This document shows positions 25,413-33,574 of a stretch of 40,879 nucleotides of DNA, piece after piece. The translations under genes were made by a program, and so were the position numbers. The DNA is from Terriglobus albidus (GTDB lineage: Bacteria; Acidobacteriota; Terriglobia; Terriglobales; Acidobacteriaceae): NCBI RefSeq assembly GCF_025685425.1, contig NZ_JAGTAS010000035.1, forward strand, positions 1 through 40,879, given 5' to 3'. Within the stretch, counting starts at the first letter, position 1; the number at the start of each line of letters is the position of its first letter. The notes under the pieces were generated by a model. That model was not told the origin of the DNA. It was given only the letters and a program-made list of their open reading frames with translations, and did not search any database.

Positions 25413-26101
25413 GGCTGCGAGTACTCCCGTTGGCCAAAGATGGCTGTTCCCACACGCACGCAGGTGGAGCCTTCTTCGATGGCGACAGTGTAATCGTGCG
25501 ACATCCCCATGGAGAGCTGGGTCAGGGTAGCGATGCTGCTCTGTGCCCGATCGCGCAGCTCACGCAGATGGCGGAAGTAAGGACGTGCTTCCTCGCCCTG
25601 TGCATCCAGAGGAGGGACGGTCATCAAACCCACAGGAATTACATGGCTCAGCGCAGGCAGCGCCTCCAGCAAAGCCGGAAGCTCCTCCGGAGCCATGCCG
25701 TGCTTTGAGTCTTCATGCGAGAGCTTGATCTCAAGCAGGATCGGAAGCTTGCGTCCAAGGGCTTGCGCAGCCGTGTCGAGCCGCTGCGCAATGCGTAGCG
25801 AGTCAACGGCTTCAATCGTATGAAAGAGTCCCGCGGCCTTGTTGGTCTTGTTCGATTGCAGCGGACCGATGAGGTGCATCTCCATGTCGGGCAGAGAGAG
25901 TTGCGCGGACTTTGCCTCCCACTCCTGCACGCGGTTCTCGCCGAAGAGCCTCTGTCCCCCAGCGTAGGCCTCTTCAATCGCCGATGCGGGATGTGTCTTC
26001 GAGACGGCCATCAGCGCGACATCGGCTTCGTTCCTGCCGGCCTTTGTGCAGGCAGCGGCAATCTGTTCGCGGACGCGCTCCAGGTTTTCTACGATGGACA
26101 T
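25409..26101 (-). CDS. PLP homeostasis protein, YggS/PLPBP family
   Basis: Cytoplasmic pyridoxal 5'-phosphate-binding protein that buffers PLP and affects amino-acid balance; no enzyme activity is established for the family. I start at ATG 26101 (230 residues), which gives the typical MSIVENLERVREQI N-terminus. The PLP lysine is Lys35 in AVSKTHP. GENRVQEWEAK, HLIGPLQSNK and the C-terminal LSMGMSHDYTVAIEEGSTCVRVGTAIFG region are all present. It is divergent from the DUF486 gene and coupled to YggU downstream. Confidence 0.93.
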   Translation of the reverse strand: MSIVENLERVREQIAAACTKAGRNEADVALMAVSKTHPASAIEEAYAGGQRLFGENRVQEWEAKSAQLSLPDMEMHLIGPLQSNKTNKAAGLFHTIEAVDSLRIAQRLDTAAQALGRKLPILLEIKLSHEDSKHGMAPEELPALLEALPALSHVIPVGLMTVPPLDAQGEEARPYFRHLRELRDRAQSSIATLTQLSMGMSHDYTVAIEEGSTCVRVGTAIFGQREYSQP

Positions 26102-26128
26102 ATCTCTAGTTTTGCATCTGAGGAAGAT

Positions 26129-26458
26129 ATGTGGACGATTCTGCTTCTCATTGGTTCGAACATCTTTATGACTATCGCCTGGTATGGACATCTGAAGCAC
26201 CGCGACGCCGCGCTGTGGACGGTGATTTTCGTAAGCTGGGGAATTGCTTTTTTTGAGTACTGTTTGCAGGTTCCGGCCAACCGCCTCGGCGCCAGCAAAT
26301 TCTCTCCTGAACAGCTCAAGGTGCTGCAGGAGGTCATTACCATGTCAGTCTTCGGAGTCTTTGCCGTTCTGTATTTCGGCGAGAAGCTGCGCTGGAACTA
26401 CTTCGCCGCCTTTGGTTGCCTGGTAGGCGCCGCCTTTTTCATGTTTCACAAGTTCTAA
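26129..26458 (+). CDS. DUF486 (DMT-like) small membrane protein
   Basis: Four-helix inner-membrane protein of 109 residues, DUF486 family, related to small drug/metabolite transporters. Visible features are the MTIAWYGHLK motif after helix 1, VSWGIAFFEYCLQVPANR, the QLKVLQEVITM segment and the C-terminal AAFFMFHKF. ATG 26129 has GAGGA just upstream. The function is unknown. Its TAA stop is also the first three bases of a type I repeat, so the repeat sits exactly at the gene's end. It is divergent from yggS with only 27 bases between starts. Confidence 0.9.
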   Translation: MWTILLLIGSNIFMTIAWYGHLKHRDAALWTVIFVSWGIAFFEYCLQVPANRLGASKFSPEQLKVLQEVITMSVFGVFAVLYFGEKLRWNYFAAFGCLVGAAFFMFHKF

Positions 26459-26568
26459 AACATTTTCACTGTTGCCGGGTATCCCGGAAGACGGTGCAGC
26501 GGCTTTTCATTGCGGAAAACGCCCATAGATACGGAATCCCCGCACCACACCACAGTGAAAAAGTTCTA
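26456..26568 (+). mobile_element. Type I MITE-like element, variant ends
   Basis: A 113-base copy with ends TAAAACATTTTCACTGT and ACAGTGAAAAAGTTCTA. Relative to the common form, two changes occur in both arms (GC to AC and CCCTG to CACTG on the left, with matching changes on the right), so pairing is kept. Its first bases form the stop codon of the DUF486 gene. Confidence 0.88.
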
Positions 26569-26623
26569 GCGGGCAGCACAAAATGTGCCGAAGGCGTCTT
26601 ATCTGGACGCACGGAGGTGAAAG

Positions 26624-26893
26624 ATGACCTACATGACACGCGCTGCGGTGCTGGGATGTGCCTTGAGCCTGGGCCTGACTGGTTTTGCTCAGGAAACCAG
26701 CGAGCAAACCCGCCAGGAAGCCAACAAACAGACCCAGAAGCAGCTCAAGAAAGAAGCCAAGGCTGAGAAGGCCCAGGCAAAGGCAGATAAGGCCAAGCAG
26801 AAGCAGCTGAATTCCAGCGAACAGAAGAAAGCCGACAAGGCCCAGGACAAGGCCGATAGGAAGGCAACGGAAGCAGAAATGCCACCGAAGTAG
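26624..26893 (+). CDS. Small secreted Lys/Ala/Gln-rich coiled-coil protein
   Basis: An 89-residue protein, not assigned to a family. A signal peptide (about 1-22, ending TGFA) is followed by a highly charged, low-complexity stretch of Lys, Ala, Glu and Gln with repeated KADKAKQK/KADKAQDK units, likely a single long helix or disordered. GGAGGTG lies 4-5 bases before ATG 26624, a good ribosome binding site. The stop codon at 26891 is also the first base triplet of an inverted-repeat-arm remnant. Confidence 0.75.
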   Translation: MTYMTRAAVLGCALSLGLTGFAQETSEQTRQEANKQTQKQLKKEAKAEKAQAKADKAKQKQLNSSEQKKADKAQDKADRKATEAEMPPK

Positions 26894-27261
26894 TTGCTGG
26901 TCGCTAGTTCCTGGTTGCTGGTTGAAAAACAGAGGCGGATCGAGCTCAGCTCGATCCGCCTCTATCTACCTGCCGCTATACAGTGGTGCCCCCCATCCAT
27001 CGCATCGCGATGGGTGAATGTTTGGGCGAAGCTCGAATCGGGTGGGAGCCGTGGGCTGAAGCCAGGCTTTCAGCCCACGGTCTATCGGCCATATAGAAAT
27101 GGGCTTCAGCCCTGGGCTTTTCCTCACGGACAGAGGAGGCCCAGGGCTAAAAGTCCGCCTACTTTTAGGCCTTTATCAGCGGGCTGGAAGCCCGCTGCTC
27201 CCACCAGTTTCAGCCATGCTTTTGCGCCTGCGTCAGCGCACCTGCCGTTTTACGATCTGGT
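26891..27261. repeat. Repeat-filled intergenic region
   Basis: No gene is seen. From 26891 to about 26924 lies a degenerate single copy of the GTTGCTAGTTGCTGG arm that flanks the four-helix-bundle gene. Next is the hairpin at 26931-26963 (listed separately). Around 26985-27018 is the GGTGCCCC..CCATCGC family. From 27045 to about 27147 is the GCCGTGGGCT/AGCCCACGG and AATGGGCTTCAGCCC block shared with 19486-19588. GCGGGC/GCCCGC (27178-27194) closes the region. Confidence 0.7.
26931..26963. terminator. Perfect 16-bp stem hairpin, possible terminator
   Basis: AGAGGCGGATCGAGCT and its exact complement are separated by one base and preceded by GAAAAAC. It could terminate transcripts from the small secreted protein gene or, read from the other strand where the A-run becomes U, from the DUF4188 side. 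Confidence 0.55.
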
Positions 27262-27732
27262 TTACTGCTGCAACCGCTCCCGCGCCGTATTCAACCGTCC
27301 GATCGCAGGCACATGCTGTGCCGCACTGGCCAGACCGAAGCGTGGCATGTGGGAATAGATCGCTTCATACTGTCCGGCCTTTACCAGGTAGGTCTCGTGA
27401 AAGACACCGACAGCCGCGCTCTTCACCACGCGCCGGTTGAACTCGGCCCACGCCGGCAGATGTTCATGATCGCGCGCATGTGCATAGGCATGAAGCTTGT
27501 CGAAGCTCCGCCAGTACTGTACCGTCATCACCGTCCGCCAGCCTAGGAAGATCTCGTGCCGAAGAAAGCCAAGCTCCGGCTGGCGATAGAGCTCCTTCAG
27601 CATGCGCGGCATCGTCTGTGTGACCGGCATCCATTTGTGTACGGCCCATAGCGAGTTGATGCGCATGCCGATCAGGAAGACGACGAAATCTCCCTCGATC
27701 TGTGCGGTGTAGCGTCCCGTATGTACCGCCAT
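27262..27732 (-). CDS. DUF4188-domain protein
   Basis: A 156-residue cytoplasmic protein of the DUF4188 family, which has a dimeric alpha/beta-barrel-like (ferredoxin-type) fold and is sometimes annotated as monooxygenase-like. Motifs seen are FLIGMRINS, ELGFLRHEIFLGWRTVMTVQYWRSFD and the acidic/His region AHARDHEHLPAW. The function is unestablished. I use ATG 27732, two bases after the VOC gene stop (27735), which implies a two-gene operon. Confidence 0.82.
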   Translation of the reverse strand: MAVHTGRYTAQIEGDFVVFLIGMRINSLWAVHKWMPVTQTMPRMLKELYRQPELGFLRHEIFLGWRTVMTVQYWRSFDKLHAYAHARDHEHLPAWAEFNRRVVKSAAVGVFHETYLVKAGQYEAIYSHMPRFGLASAAQHVPAIGRLNTARERLQQ

Positions 27733-27734
27733 AG

Positions 27735-28148
27735 CTACTCTGCCCTCCATTGAAGTACCACGCCGAATCCATCCGGATCACGCATTTCCAGCTGTCGCAT
27801 GCCGTACCAGGCCGTCTGCGGAGGCTTACAGGACACGCCCTTTGCCTTTAGCTCCTCGTAGGCGCCATCCACATCCGGACAGCCAAGATAAAGTGTCGTG
27901 TCCTGGTGAGCTGCCAGGCGCATGGGATTTTCCAGGTCGGGACGCTGGCCTTCGTCATAAGCCGTGTTCAACATCAAATCCGCGTCGTCGCGCTTGAGCC
28001 ACGCCCAGTGAAAGCGCTCTGTGCCGTTTTCAACAGCATAGGTCGCGGAACGCTGATGGATCTCAAAGCCGAGGTTGTCGCAGTAGAACCGCACCGACCG
28101 CGGCATATCGAAGACTCCCAGAAGCGGACAAAGGCCGCGAATCTCCAT
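27735..28148 (-). CDS. VOC/glyoxalase-fold protein
   Basis: A 137-residue vicinal-oxygen-chelate superfamily protein with the beta-alpha-beta3 fold. Seen are SVRFYCDNLGFEI near residues 18-30, the dimer-strand segment DTTLYLGCPDVDGAYEELKAKG, and the C-terminal MRDPDGFGVVLQW, typical of bleomycin-resistance or glyoxalase-like members. Activity and substrate cannot be assigned. ATG 28148 has GGAGG 7 bases upstream. The type I repeat array begins 14 bases before the start codon, directly behind the ribosome binding site. Confidence 0.85.
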   Translation of the reverse strand: MEIRGLCPLLGVFDMPRSVRFYCDNLGFEIHQRSATYAVENGTERFHWAWLKRDDADLMLNTAYDEGQRPDLENPMRLAAHQDTTLYLGCPDVDGAYEELKAKGVSCKPPQTAWYGMRQLEMRDPDGFGVVLQWRAE

Positions 28149-28161
28149 GAAGGGACCTCCG

Positions 28162-28507
28162 TAAAGCATTTTCCCTGCAGGTGCAGAGTAGGGTTTCCGC
28201 ATCTATGGGCGTTTTCCGCGATGAAAACGCCACTGCACTCCTCTTCCGGGATACCCAGCAACAGGGAAAATGCGATTAAAGCATTTTCCCTGCAGGTGCA
28301 GAGTAGGGTTTCCGCATCGATGGGCGTTTTCCGCGATGAAAACGCCGCTGCACTCCTCTTCCGGGATACCCAGCAACAGGGAAAATGCGATTAAAGCATT
28401 TTCCCTGCAGGTGCAGAGTAGGGCATCCGCATCTATGGGCGTTTTCCGCAATGAAAACCCCGCCGCACTCCTCTTCCGGGATACCCGGCAACAGGGAAAA
28501 TGCTCTA
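28162..28507 (-). mobile_element. Type I MITE-like element, second tandem array of three copies
   Basis: Three copies in reverse orientation at 28162-28276, 28277-28391 and 28392-28507, with a 115-base period. The first two differ at only a few positions. Junctions read TGCGATTAAAGCA, which in the element's own orientation is TGCTTTAATCGCA, matching the TGCTCTAATCGCA junctions of the array at 5273. The array lies between the VOC gene and thioredoxin reductase and fills almost all of that 391-base gap. Confidence 0.92.
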
Positions 28508-28539
28508 AAGGTGCCGACAGGATATCGCGGCCTTATGAA

Positions 28540-29493
28540 TTACCGTCCGTGCTCTTCGAGGAACTTCTCGACTTCCAGCGCGGCCATGCAGCCGGTGCCG
28601 GCGGCCGTGATGGCCTGGCGGTAACGGCGGTCCTGCACATCGCCGGAGGCGAAGACGCCGGGAACAACCTGCCCATTCAGGGTGCAGAAGACGTTATTCA
28701 CCGTCTTGATGTAACCGTCGTCGTCCAGATCGATCTGGTGGCGGAACATCTTCGCGTTGGGCTCATGACCGATGCCCAGAAAGAGACCCGACAATGGCAG
28801 GTGATCTACGACATTGGTCTTGATGTTCCGCAGCTTCAGGCCTTTGACGTCCTTCTCTTCTACGCCCAGAACTTCGTCCACCACCGTGCTGGTGCGGAAG
28901 ACGATGTTCGGATGAGCCATCGCGCGCTCCAGCATGATTTTGCTGGCACGGAAGTTTTCGCTGCGGTTGATCAGCGTCACCTTGGTCGCAAAACGGGTGA
29001 GAAAGAGAGCCTCTTCCATGGCCGAGTCGCCGCCGCCCACCACCGCGATCTCCTTGCCGGAGAAGAAGAAGCCATCGCAGGTAGCGCAGCTCGAGACTCC
29101 GTGACCGATCAGGGCCTGTTCGCTGGGAATCCCCAACCAGCGGGCCGAAGCTCCGGAGGCGATGATCAGCGTGCGGGTGTGAATCGTCTCCTTGCCCAGG
29201 TTCAGCTCGAATGGGCGCTTGGACAGATCGACCGAGACCAGGTGAGCCATCTTGAGCTCCGCACCGAAGCGCGTCGCCTGCTGCTTCATGTTCTCAATCA
29301 GCTCAGGCCCCTGTATGCCCTCGGGCCAGCCAGGGAAGTTTTCGACCAGCGTGGTGATGGAAAGCTGTCCGCCGGGCTCATGACCCTCCAGAACGAGAGG
29401 CTTCAGGTTGGCGCGGGCGGTGTAGATGGCAGCCGTCAGGCCGGAGCAGCCGGAACCGAGGATGACTGTATCGCGGGTTGTATGGTCGGACAT
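28540..29493 (-). CDS. trxB: Thioredoxin reductase
   Basis: NADPH- and FAD-dependent reductase of thioredoxin in the cytoplasm. The 317-residue product (ATG 29493) has the FAD motif GSGCSGLTAAIYTARANL near residue 13, GGQLSITTLVENFPGW, the redox-active CATC near 140, the NADPH motif GGGDSAMEEA, and C-terminal ASGDVQDRRYRQAITAAGTGCMAAL. The family usually has GSGPAG, whereas this protein has GSGCSG. Upstream frame to 29742 is open but lacks family similarity and overlaps a divergent gene, so it is not used. The gene stands alone, with no trxA nearby. Confidence 0.95.
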   Translation of the reverse strand: MSDHTTRDTVILGSGCSGLTAAIYTARANLKPLVLEGHEPGGQLSITTLVENFPGWPEGIQGPELIENMKQQATRFGAELKMAHLVSVDLSKRPFELNLGKETIHTRTLIIASGASARWLGIPSEQALIGHGVSSCATCDGFFFSGKEIAVVGGGDSAMEEALFLTRFATKVTLINRSENFRASKIMLERAMAHPNIVFRTSTVVDEVLGVEEKDVKGLKLRNIKTNVVDHLPLSGLFLGIGHEPNAKMFRHQIDLDDDGYIKTVNNVFCTLNGQVVPGVFASGDVQDRRYRQAITAAGTGCMAALEVEKFLEEHGR

Positions 29494-29580
29494 GGCTAAG
29501 GTTTGATTGTAAACGGCGTCCGGAAGATTCAAACCAGCCCACGCTCCGCCGCGGCGCGGATTCGGAGCGACAATAGATCC

Positions 29581-29781
29581 ATGGCGAATCTTGTACTTGT
29601 CTATGGAATGCGACTTCTGCCCGCTGATGAGATCTCCTCCGTCGGCGATGCCCCCATCGAGCTGAAGAACGGCAATGCGGCCCGAGTGACCATGCATCTG
29701 CTGGAGGGCTCCCGCGAACAGATCGAGGCCCAGTTGAAGCAAAGCCTGGATGCTTTCTTCGATTTCTATCCTGAAATTTAG
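29581..29781 (+). CDS. Small hypothetical protein
   Basis: A 66-residue predicted cytoplasmic protein starting MANLVLVYGM, with an acidic C-terminal half (EGSREQIEAQLKQSLDAFFDFYPEI region, residues 42-66) that looks helical. No family recognised. ATG 29581 is divergent from trxB with 87 bases between starts. A GGAG lies about 13 bases upstream, which is far for a ribosome binding site. The frame is plausible by codon use but unsupported by any motif. Confidence 0.55.
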   Translation: MANLVLVYGMRLLPADEISSVGDAPIELKNGNAARVTMHLLEGSREQIEAQLKQSLDAFFDFYPEI

Positions 29782-29864
29782 GAGCTCCGCCGGCTGCTAC
29801 TTTTGATCTGGGGCCGAATAGGAATTGGGTGAGCCGGTAGCACAACCTGTTGCATCGTATTGGT

Positions 29865-29979
29865 TAGAGCATTTCTCTGTTGCTGGGTATTGCGGAAGAG
29901 CGTGCAGCGGCGTTTCCTCGCGGAAACGCCCATAGGATGAGAAGCCGAAGCCCTACACACCCACGGGGAAAATGCTCCA
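29865..29979 (+). mobile_element. Type I MITE-like element, diverged copy
   Basis: A 115-base copy in forward orientation: TAGAGCATTTCTCTGTTGC at the left, hairpin GGCGTTTCC/GGAAACGCC in the middle and CACGGGGAAAATGCTCCA at the right. Its right end is 10 bases before the NDH-2 start codon and abuts the ribosome binding site. Confidence 0.88.
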
Positions 29980-29989
29980 GGGGGTACAG

Positions 29990-31330
29990 ATGGCCGAACG
30001 CAAACGGGTGGTTATTCTGGGAGCGGGATTTGCCGGTCTACGCGCAGCGCAGACCCTGGCGAAACAGGCGATGGATATCACGATCGTCGATCGTCGTAAT
30101 CACCATACCTTCCAGCCGCTGCTGTATCAGGTGGCTCTGGCTGTGCTGAATCCCTCCGATATTGCACAGCCGATCCGTGCAGTCTTCCGCCACAATTCCA
30201 ATGTCGAGGTGCTGATGGACGAAGCCATTAGCTTCGATCTCGACCGCAGGCGGGTTGATCTTCGTTCGGGTGCACAGCTCACCTACGACTATCTGATCGT
30301 CGCCACCGGATCGACGCACTCCTACTTCGGGCGTGACGAATGGTGCAAGCTGGCTCCCGGCCTGAAGACCATCGAAGACGCTGTGGAGATCCGTCGGCGC
30401 GTGTTGCTCGCTTTCGAGCTCGCCGAGCGCGAGATGCTCGAAAAAGGCACACACCCGGAGCTGAACTTCGCCATCATCGGCGGCGGACCCACCGGGGTAG
30501 AGCTTGCCGGAGCCATTTCGGACATCGCTAAGTTATACATGCGGCGTGACTTCCGCCATATCGATCCATCGCAAGCGAAGGTGCTGATTTTGGAGGGCTC
30601 GCCCAGCATTCTGGCGGCATACCCGGAGGATCTCCGCGAAAGCGCCGTCCAGCAGCTCAACCACCTTGGAGTCCAGGTGCTGACCGGGCAACACGTCACC
30701 GACGTTCAACCCGGGTACGTGATTCTGGGTACCGGACCAAACGCAAAGCGGATCGACACCGTCGTGACCCTATGGGCCGCTGGCGTGCAGGCCTCACCGC
30801 TTGGAAGACTGCTTGGGGTAGAGATCGACCGGCGCGGCTGCGTCCTGGTCGACCAATTCCTCAACCCGAAGAACCATCCGGAGATCTTCATCTGCGGCGA
30901 TCTGGCGCATGTGGAGCAGGACGGTCGCCAGGTTCCCGGCACGGCACAGCCGGCCATGCAGATGGGCATCCATGCCGCAAAGCTGATCCTCGCCGATCTC
31001 AACGGGGAGAAGCGTACCCCGTTCCACTACTTCGATAAGGGCGATATGGCCACCATCGGCCGCAAGGCGGCCATCGCCAAGGTGATCTGGCCCTTCAAGG
31101 CCCACATGTCCGGCTTTCCTGCCTGGATCGTCTGGCTGGTGATCCACATCAGCTTCCTTATCAACTTCCGCAGCCGGCTTTCGGTCTTCCGCCAGTGGGC
31201 GTACACCTATCTCTTCTTCAAAGATGGTGCACGGCTGATAGTCGGTTCACAGAACCTGCCAGGATGGAATGAGCAGCAGGTCGAAGAGAAGCTCGACCTC
31301 AATGCTCCGGAGCTCACCGCAAAACGATAG
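29990..31330 (+). CDS. Type II NADH dehydrogenase (NDH-2)
   Basis: Peripheral membrane NADH:quinone oxidoreductase that feeds electrons to the respiratory chain without pumping protons. The 446-residue product has the FAD motif [14 protein letters not shown] (residues 7-20), the [14 protein letters not shown] segment, the NADH motif [14 protein letters not shown] near 160, and [11 protein letters not shown] for the flavin. A C-terminal hydrophobic region near 365-390 should attach it to the membrane. ATG 29990 is preferred over ATG 29972 because CAGGGGG lies just upstream. A DJ-1/PfpI gene follows after 8 bases. Confidence 0.9.
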   Translation: MAERKRVVILGAGFAGLRAAQTLAKQAMDITIVDRRNHHTFQPLLYQVALAVLNPSDIAQPIRAVFRHNSNVEVLMDEAISFDLDRRRVDLRSGAQLTYDYLIVATGSTHSYFGRDEWCKLAPGLKTIEDAVEIRRRVLLAFELAEREMLEKGTHPELNFAIIGGGPTGVELAGAISDIAKLYMRRDFRHIDPSQAKVLILEGSPSILAAYPEDLRESAVQQLNHLGVQVLTGQHVTDVQPGYVILGTGPNAKRIDTVVTLWAAGVQASPLGRLLGVEIDRRGCVLVDQFLNPKNHPEIFICGDLAHVEQDGRQVPGTAQPAMQMGIHAAKLILADLNGEKRTPFHYFDKGDMATIGRKAAIAKVIWPFKAHMSGFPAWIVWLVIHISFLINFRSRLSVFRQWAYTYLFFKDGARLIVGSQNLPGWNEQQVEEKLDLNAPELTAKR

Positions 31331-31338
31331 GAGAAGTC

Positions 31339-31926
31339 ATGGCCCACGCGAAGCTGCTCATGCTGGTTGGCGACTACGTTGAGGACTATGAAGTCATGGT
31401 CCCCTTCCAGACCCTCCAGGTGCTGGGACATACCGTCGATGCCGTCTGCCCGAAGAAGAACAAGGGCGAGTTTGTCCGCACCGCGATCCACGACTTCGAA
31501 GGGGACCAAACGTACAGCGAGAAGCGCGGCCACAACTTCGTGCTGAATGCAACCTTCGCCGACGTGGACGCTGCGAACTATGACGGCCTGGTGATTCCCG
31601 GTGGCCGGTCGCCGGAGTACCTACGGACGGATGAAGCCGTGCTGAAGACGGTGTGCCACTTCTTCGACGCTGGCAAGCCGGTTGCGGCTGTCTGTCATGG
31701 TCCGCAGCTTCTTGCTGCGGCGGGTGTGCTGCAGGGCAAAAAGATCAGTGCGTACCCGGCATGTGCTCCAGAGGTCAAGCTGGCAGGCGGATCGTATCAG
31801 TCGATTGGGATGACCGAGGCGGTTGTGGATGGAAAGCTGGTGACAGCTCCCGCATGGCCGGCGCATCCGGCATGGCTCTCAAACTTCGAACGTGTACTGC
31901 AGACCTATCTTGCTTCCAGGTCGTAA
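31339..31926 (+). CDS. DJ-1/PfpI family protein
   Basis: A 195-residue class I glutamine-amidotransferase-like protein of the DJ-1/PfpI group. The nucleophile elbow is [10 protein letters not shown] with Cys119, and Glu15 is placed to assist, as in the family. The segment [18 protein letters not shown] is typical of PfpI/YhbO-type members linked to stress and carbonyl damage. No proteolytic or deglycase activity should be assumed. AGGAGA lies before ATG 31339. It follows NDH-2 by 8 bases, so a respiratory/oxidative-stress pairing is likely. Confidence 0.88.
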   Translation: MAHAKLLMLVGDYVEDYEVMVPFQTLQVLGHTVDAVCPKKNKGEFVRTAIHDFEGDQTYSEKRGHNFVLNATFADVDAANYDGLVIPGGRSPEYLRTDEAVLKTVCHFFDAGKPVAAVCHGPQLLAAAGVLQGKKISAYPACAPEVKLAGGSYQSIGMTEAVVDGKLVTAPAWPAHPAWLSNFERVLQTYLASRS

Positions 31927-31955
31927 AGATCAAAGCGTTGTCACAGCAGAGCGGG

Positions 31956-31995
31956 TCCGCGGAGGATGCCGGAACATCCTCCGCGGGAGCTTTGG
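31956..31995 (+). terminator. Hairpin after the DJ-1 gene
   Basis: A perfect 12-bp stem (CCGCGGAGGATG at 31957-31968 with CATCCTCCGCGG at 31975-31986) and a 6-base loop are followed by GAGCTTTGG. The T-run is short, so termination is likely but not certain. Confidence 0.55.
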
Positions 31996-32020
31996 AGAGA
32001 GAAAGCAGGTACTGCTTTGC

Positions 32021-32554
32021 TTACGCCATCTTCCGGCGTCCGCTCGCGAGCTCACGGACGTGATTCATAAAGATTGAGCGCTGCAGGCTGTCCAACTGGC
32101 TGACGTAGCCGGCGATCTCCGCCAGGAACGGGTCAGACATCAGCACGGCAGCCTCATCGCTGCGGCGCGAGCGCGAGTCGCGCAGCAACGCCGAGATATC
32201 GACCTGCAGTGCGGTAGCGAGACGCTCCAGCGAACCGAGTGTCGGCATCGCCTTGCCATTCTCAATCTTTGAGATGTAGGTGCGCGGCACGTTCATGCGC
32301 GTCGCCAACTGGCGCTGCGACAGGTTGCGGACGCGGCGCAGATCACGCACAGCGGTCGCTACCTGCAACGAGCCTTCCTGGGCCGGCTGCGGCGGAACGA
32401 TTGCAAGGGGTGCTGGTGCTACCTCGGGCTCATCAGCCTCAAGCGGCTTGTGGCAGCGGCGGCACAGCGCATTTGCCGTCCGGAACTGAACCAGACTGCA
32501 GTGATCGCAACGAAGAACTTCCCGCTGTTCGACGGGAGCCATCATGGTTGCCAT
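32021..32554 (-). CDS. Zinc-ribbon plus HTH (XRE-type) regulator
   Basis: A 177-residue putative transcription regulator. An N-terminal zinc ribbon has cysteines 16, 19, 31 and 34 (CDHC...CRRC). A Pro/Ala linker follows, then a Cro/C1-type helix-turn-helix at about 65-125 (LSQRQLATRMNVPRTYISKIENG) and a C-terminal helical tail (FLAEIAGYVSQLD...). I use ATG 32554; the open frame continues to a TTG at 32584 and ATG 32545 is also possible. No strong ribosome binding site is seen. The combination resembles regulators common in Acidobacteria, but the target is not known. Confidence 0.85.
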   Translation of the reverse strand: MATMMAPVEQREVLRCDHCSLVQFRTANALCRRCHKPLEADEPEVAPAPLAIVPPQPAQEGSLQVATAVRDLRRVRNLSQRQLATRMNVPRTYISKIENGKAMPTLGSLERLATALQVDISALLRDSRSRRSDEAAVLMSDPFLAEIAGYVSQLDSLQRSIFMNHVRELASGRRKMA

Positions 32555-32796
32555 ATTCAATTTGTCGCGAAGTCGCCAGAGCAAGGGACCCGCCCACCCG
32601 TCAATGCCTGGACGGAATGGATGTGCCTAGATTGACACCCGGTTACTGCTTAGTCAAGGGGAATCCCGGTGATTATTAGCTAAAACAGGGAGAAAACCCG
32701 AAAAAGAACCAAGAAAGTAACTTGTTTCTACAGGCGGAGTAAGCACCTGAGGAAAAGAGGGTAGTTTTCCTACGCTGTCATCCCCGAGTGAAGGCG

Positions 32797-32910
32797 CAGA
32801 GCATTTTCCCTGTGGGTGTAGTGTAGGGATTCCGCATCTATGGGCGTTTTCCGCAATGAAACGCCACGGCACTCCCATTCCGGGATACCAGCAACAGGGA
32901 AAATGCTCTA
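32797..32910 (-). mobile_element. Type I MITE-like element, single copy
   Basis: A 114-base reverse-orientation copy with ends AGAGCATTTTCCCTGT and CAGGGAAAATGCTCTA. The left TA is CA here. It lies upstream of the HD-domain gene, about 46 bases before its start. Confidence 0.88.
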
Positions 32911-32956
32911 GCCGTAACGATGTCTGCTTTTCAGATGGGAGGCAAATTTCATTACC

Positions 32957-33574
32957 ATGTCTCACATGAATCCATATACCCGCGATCGCGCATGGGAAGT
33001 ATTGAAGGAGTGGACTGAGTCGGCCAGCCTGATCAAGCATGCACTCGCCGTGGAGGCCTGCACTGCGTTCTACGGCGCCCGCGAGGCAGAACGATTGGGC
33101 TTGAGCGGAGACGAGGCCGCGGCATTCATTGAGAAGTATGCTATCGCCGGCCTGCTGCACGACTTCGACTATGACCGGCATCCTTCGCTCGAAGAACATC
33201 CCTTCGTCGGTGAAAAAGTGCTCGCCGAGCAGGGCTGGCCCGAAGAGATCCGCCGCGCCATCTTGTCCCACGCAGATTACAGCGGCGTACCGCGAGAAAC
33301 CCATCTGGAGCGCTCTCTCTTCGCCTGTGACGAGCTCGCAGGCTTTCTGACGGCATGTGCCTTGGTGAAACCTAGCAAATCGATCTTCGAAGTCGAAGTA
33401 GCAGGCGTAAAGAAGAAGATGAAAGACAAAGCCTTCGCCCGCGCCGTAAAGCGAGAGGACATGACACAGGGGGCAGAGCTGCTGGGGATTCCTATCGACG
33501 ATCACATCAGCAACTGCTTGACTGCTTTGCAGGCTCGTGCCGAAGATCTGGGATTGAAAGGAACCGCCGCTTAG
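32957..33574 (+). CDS. HD-domain hydrolase
   Basis: A 205-residue cytoplasmic protein with an HD metal-dependent phosphohydrolase fold. Metal ligands appear as His28 (IKHALAVE), His68-Asp69 (GLLHDFDYDRHP) and probably Asp125 (FACDELAGF), with His105 in ILSHADY. The family hydrolyses various phosphorylated or nucleotide substrates; the substrate is unknown. The 5' side holds a type I repeat and GGGAGG about 14 bases upstream, which is rather distant. Confidence 0.88.
   Translation: MSHMNPYTRDRAWEVLKEWTESASLIKHALAVEACTAFYGAREAERLGLSGDEAAAFIEKYAIAGLLHDFDYDRHPSLEEHPFVGEKVLAEQGWPEEIRRAILSHADYSGVPRETHLERSLFACDELAGFLTACALVKPSKSIFEVEVAGVKKKMKDKAFARAVKREDMTQGAELLGIPIDDHISNCLTALQARAEDLGLKGTAA

Noticed and set aside
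29494-29742. Longer start for thioredoxin reductase
   Set aside because: The extension has no family similarity and overlaps the divergent small gene; ATG 29493 gives the usual N-terminus.
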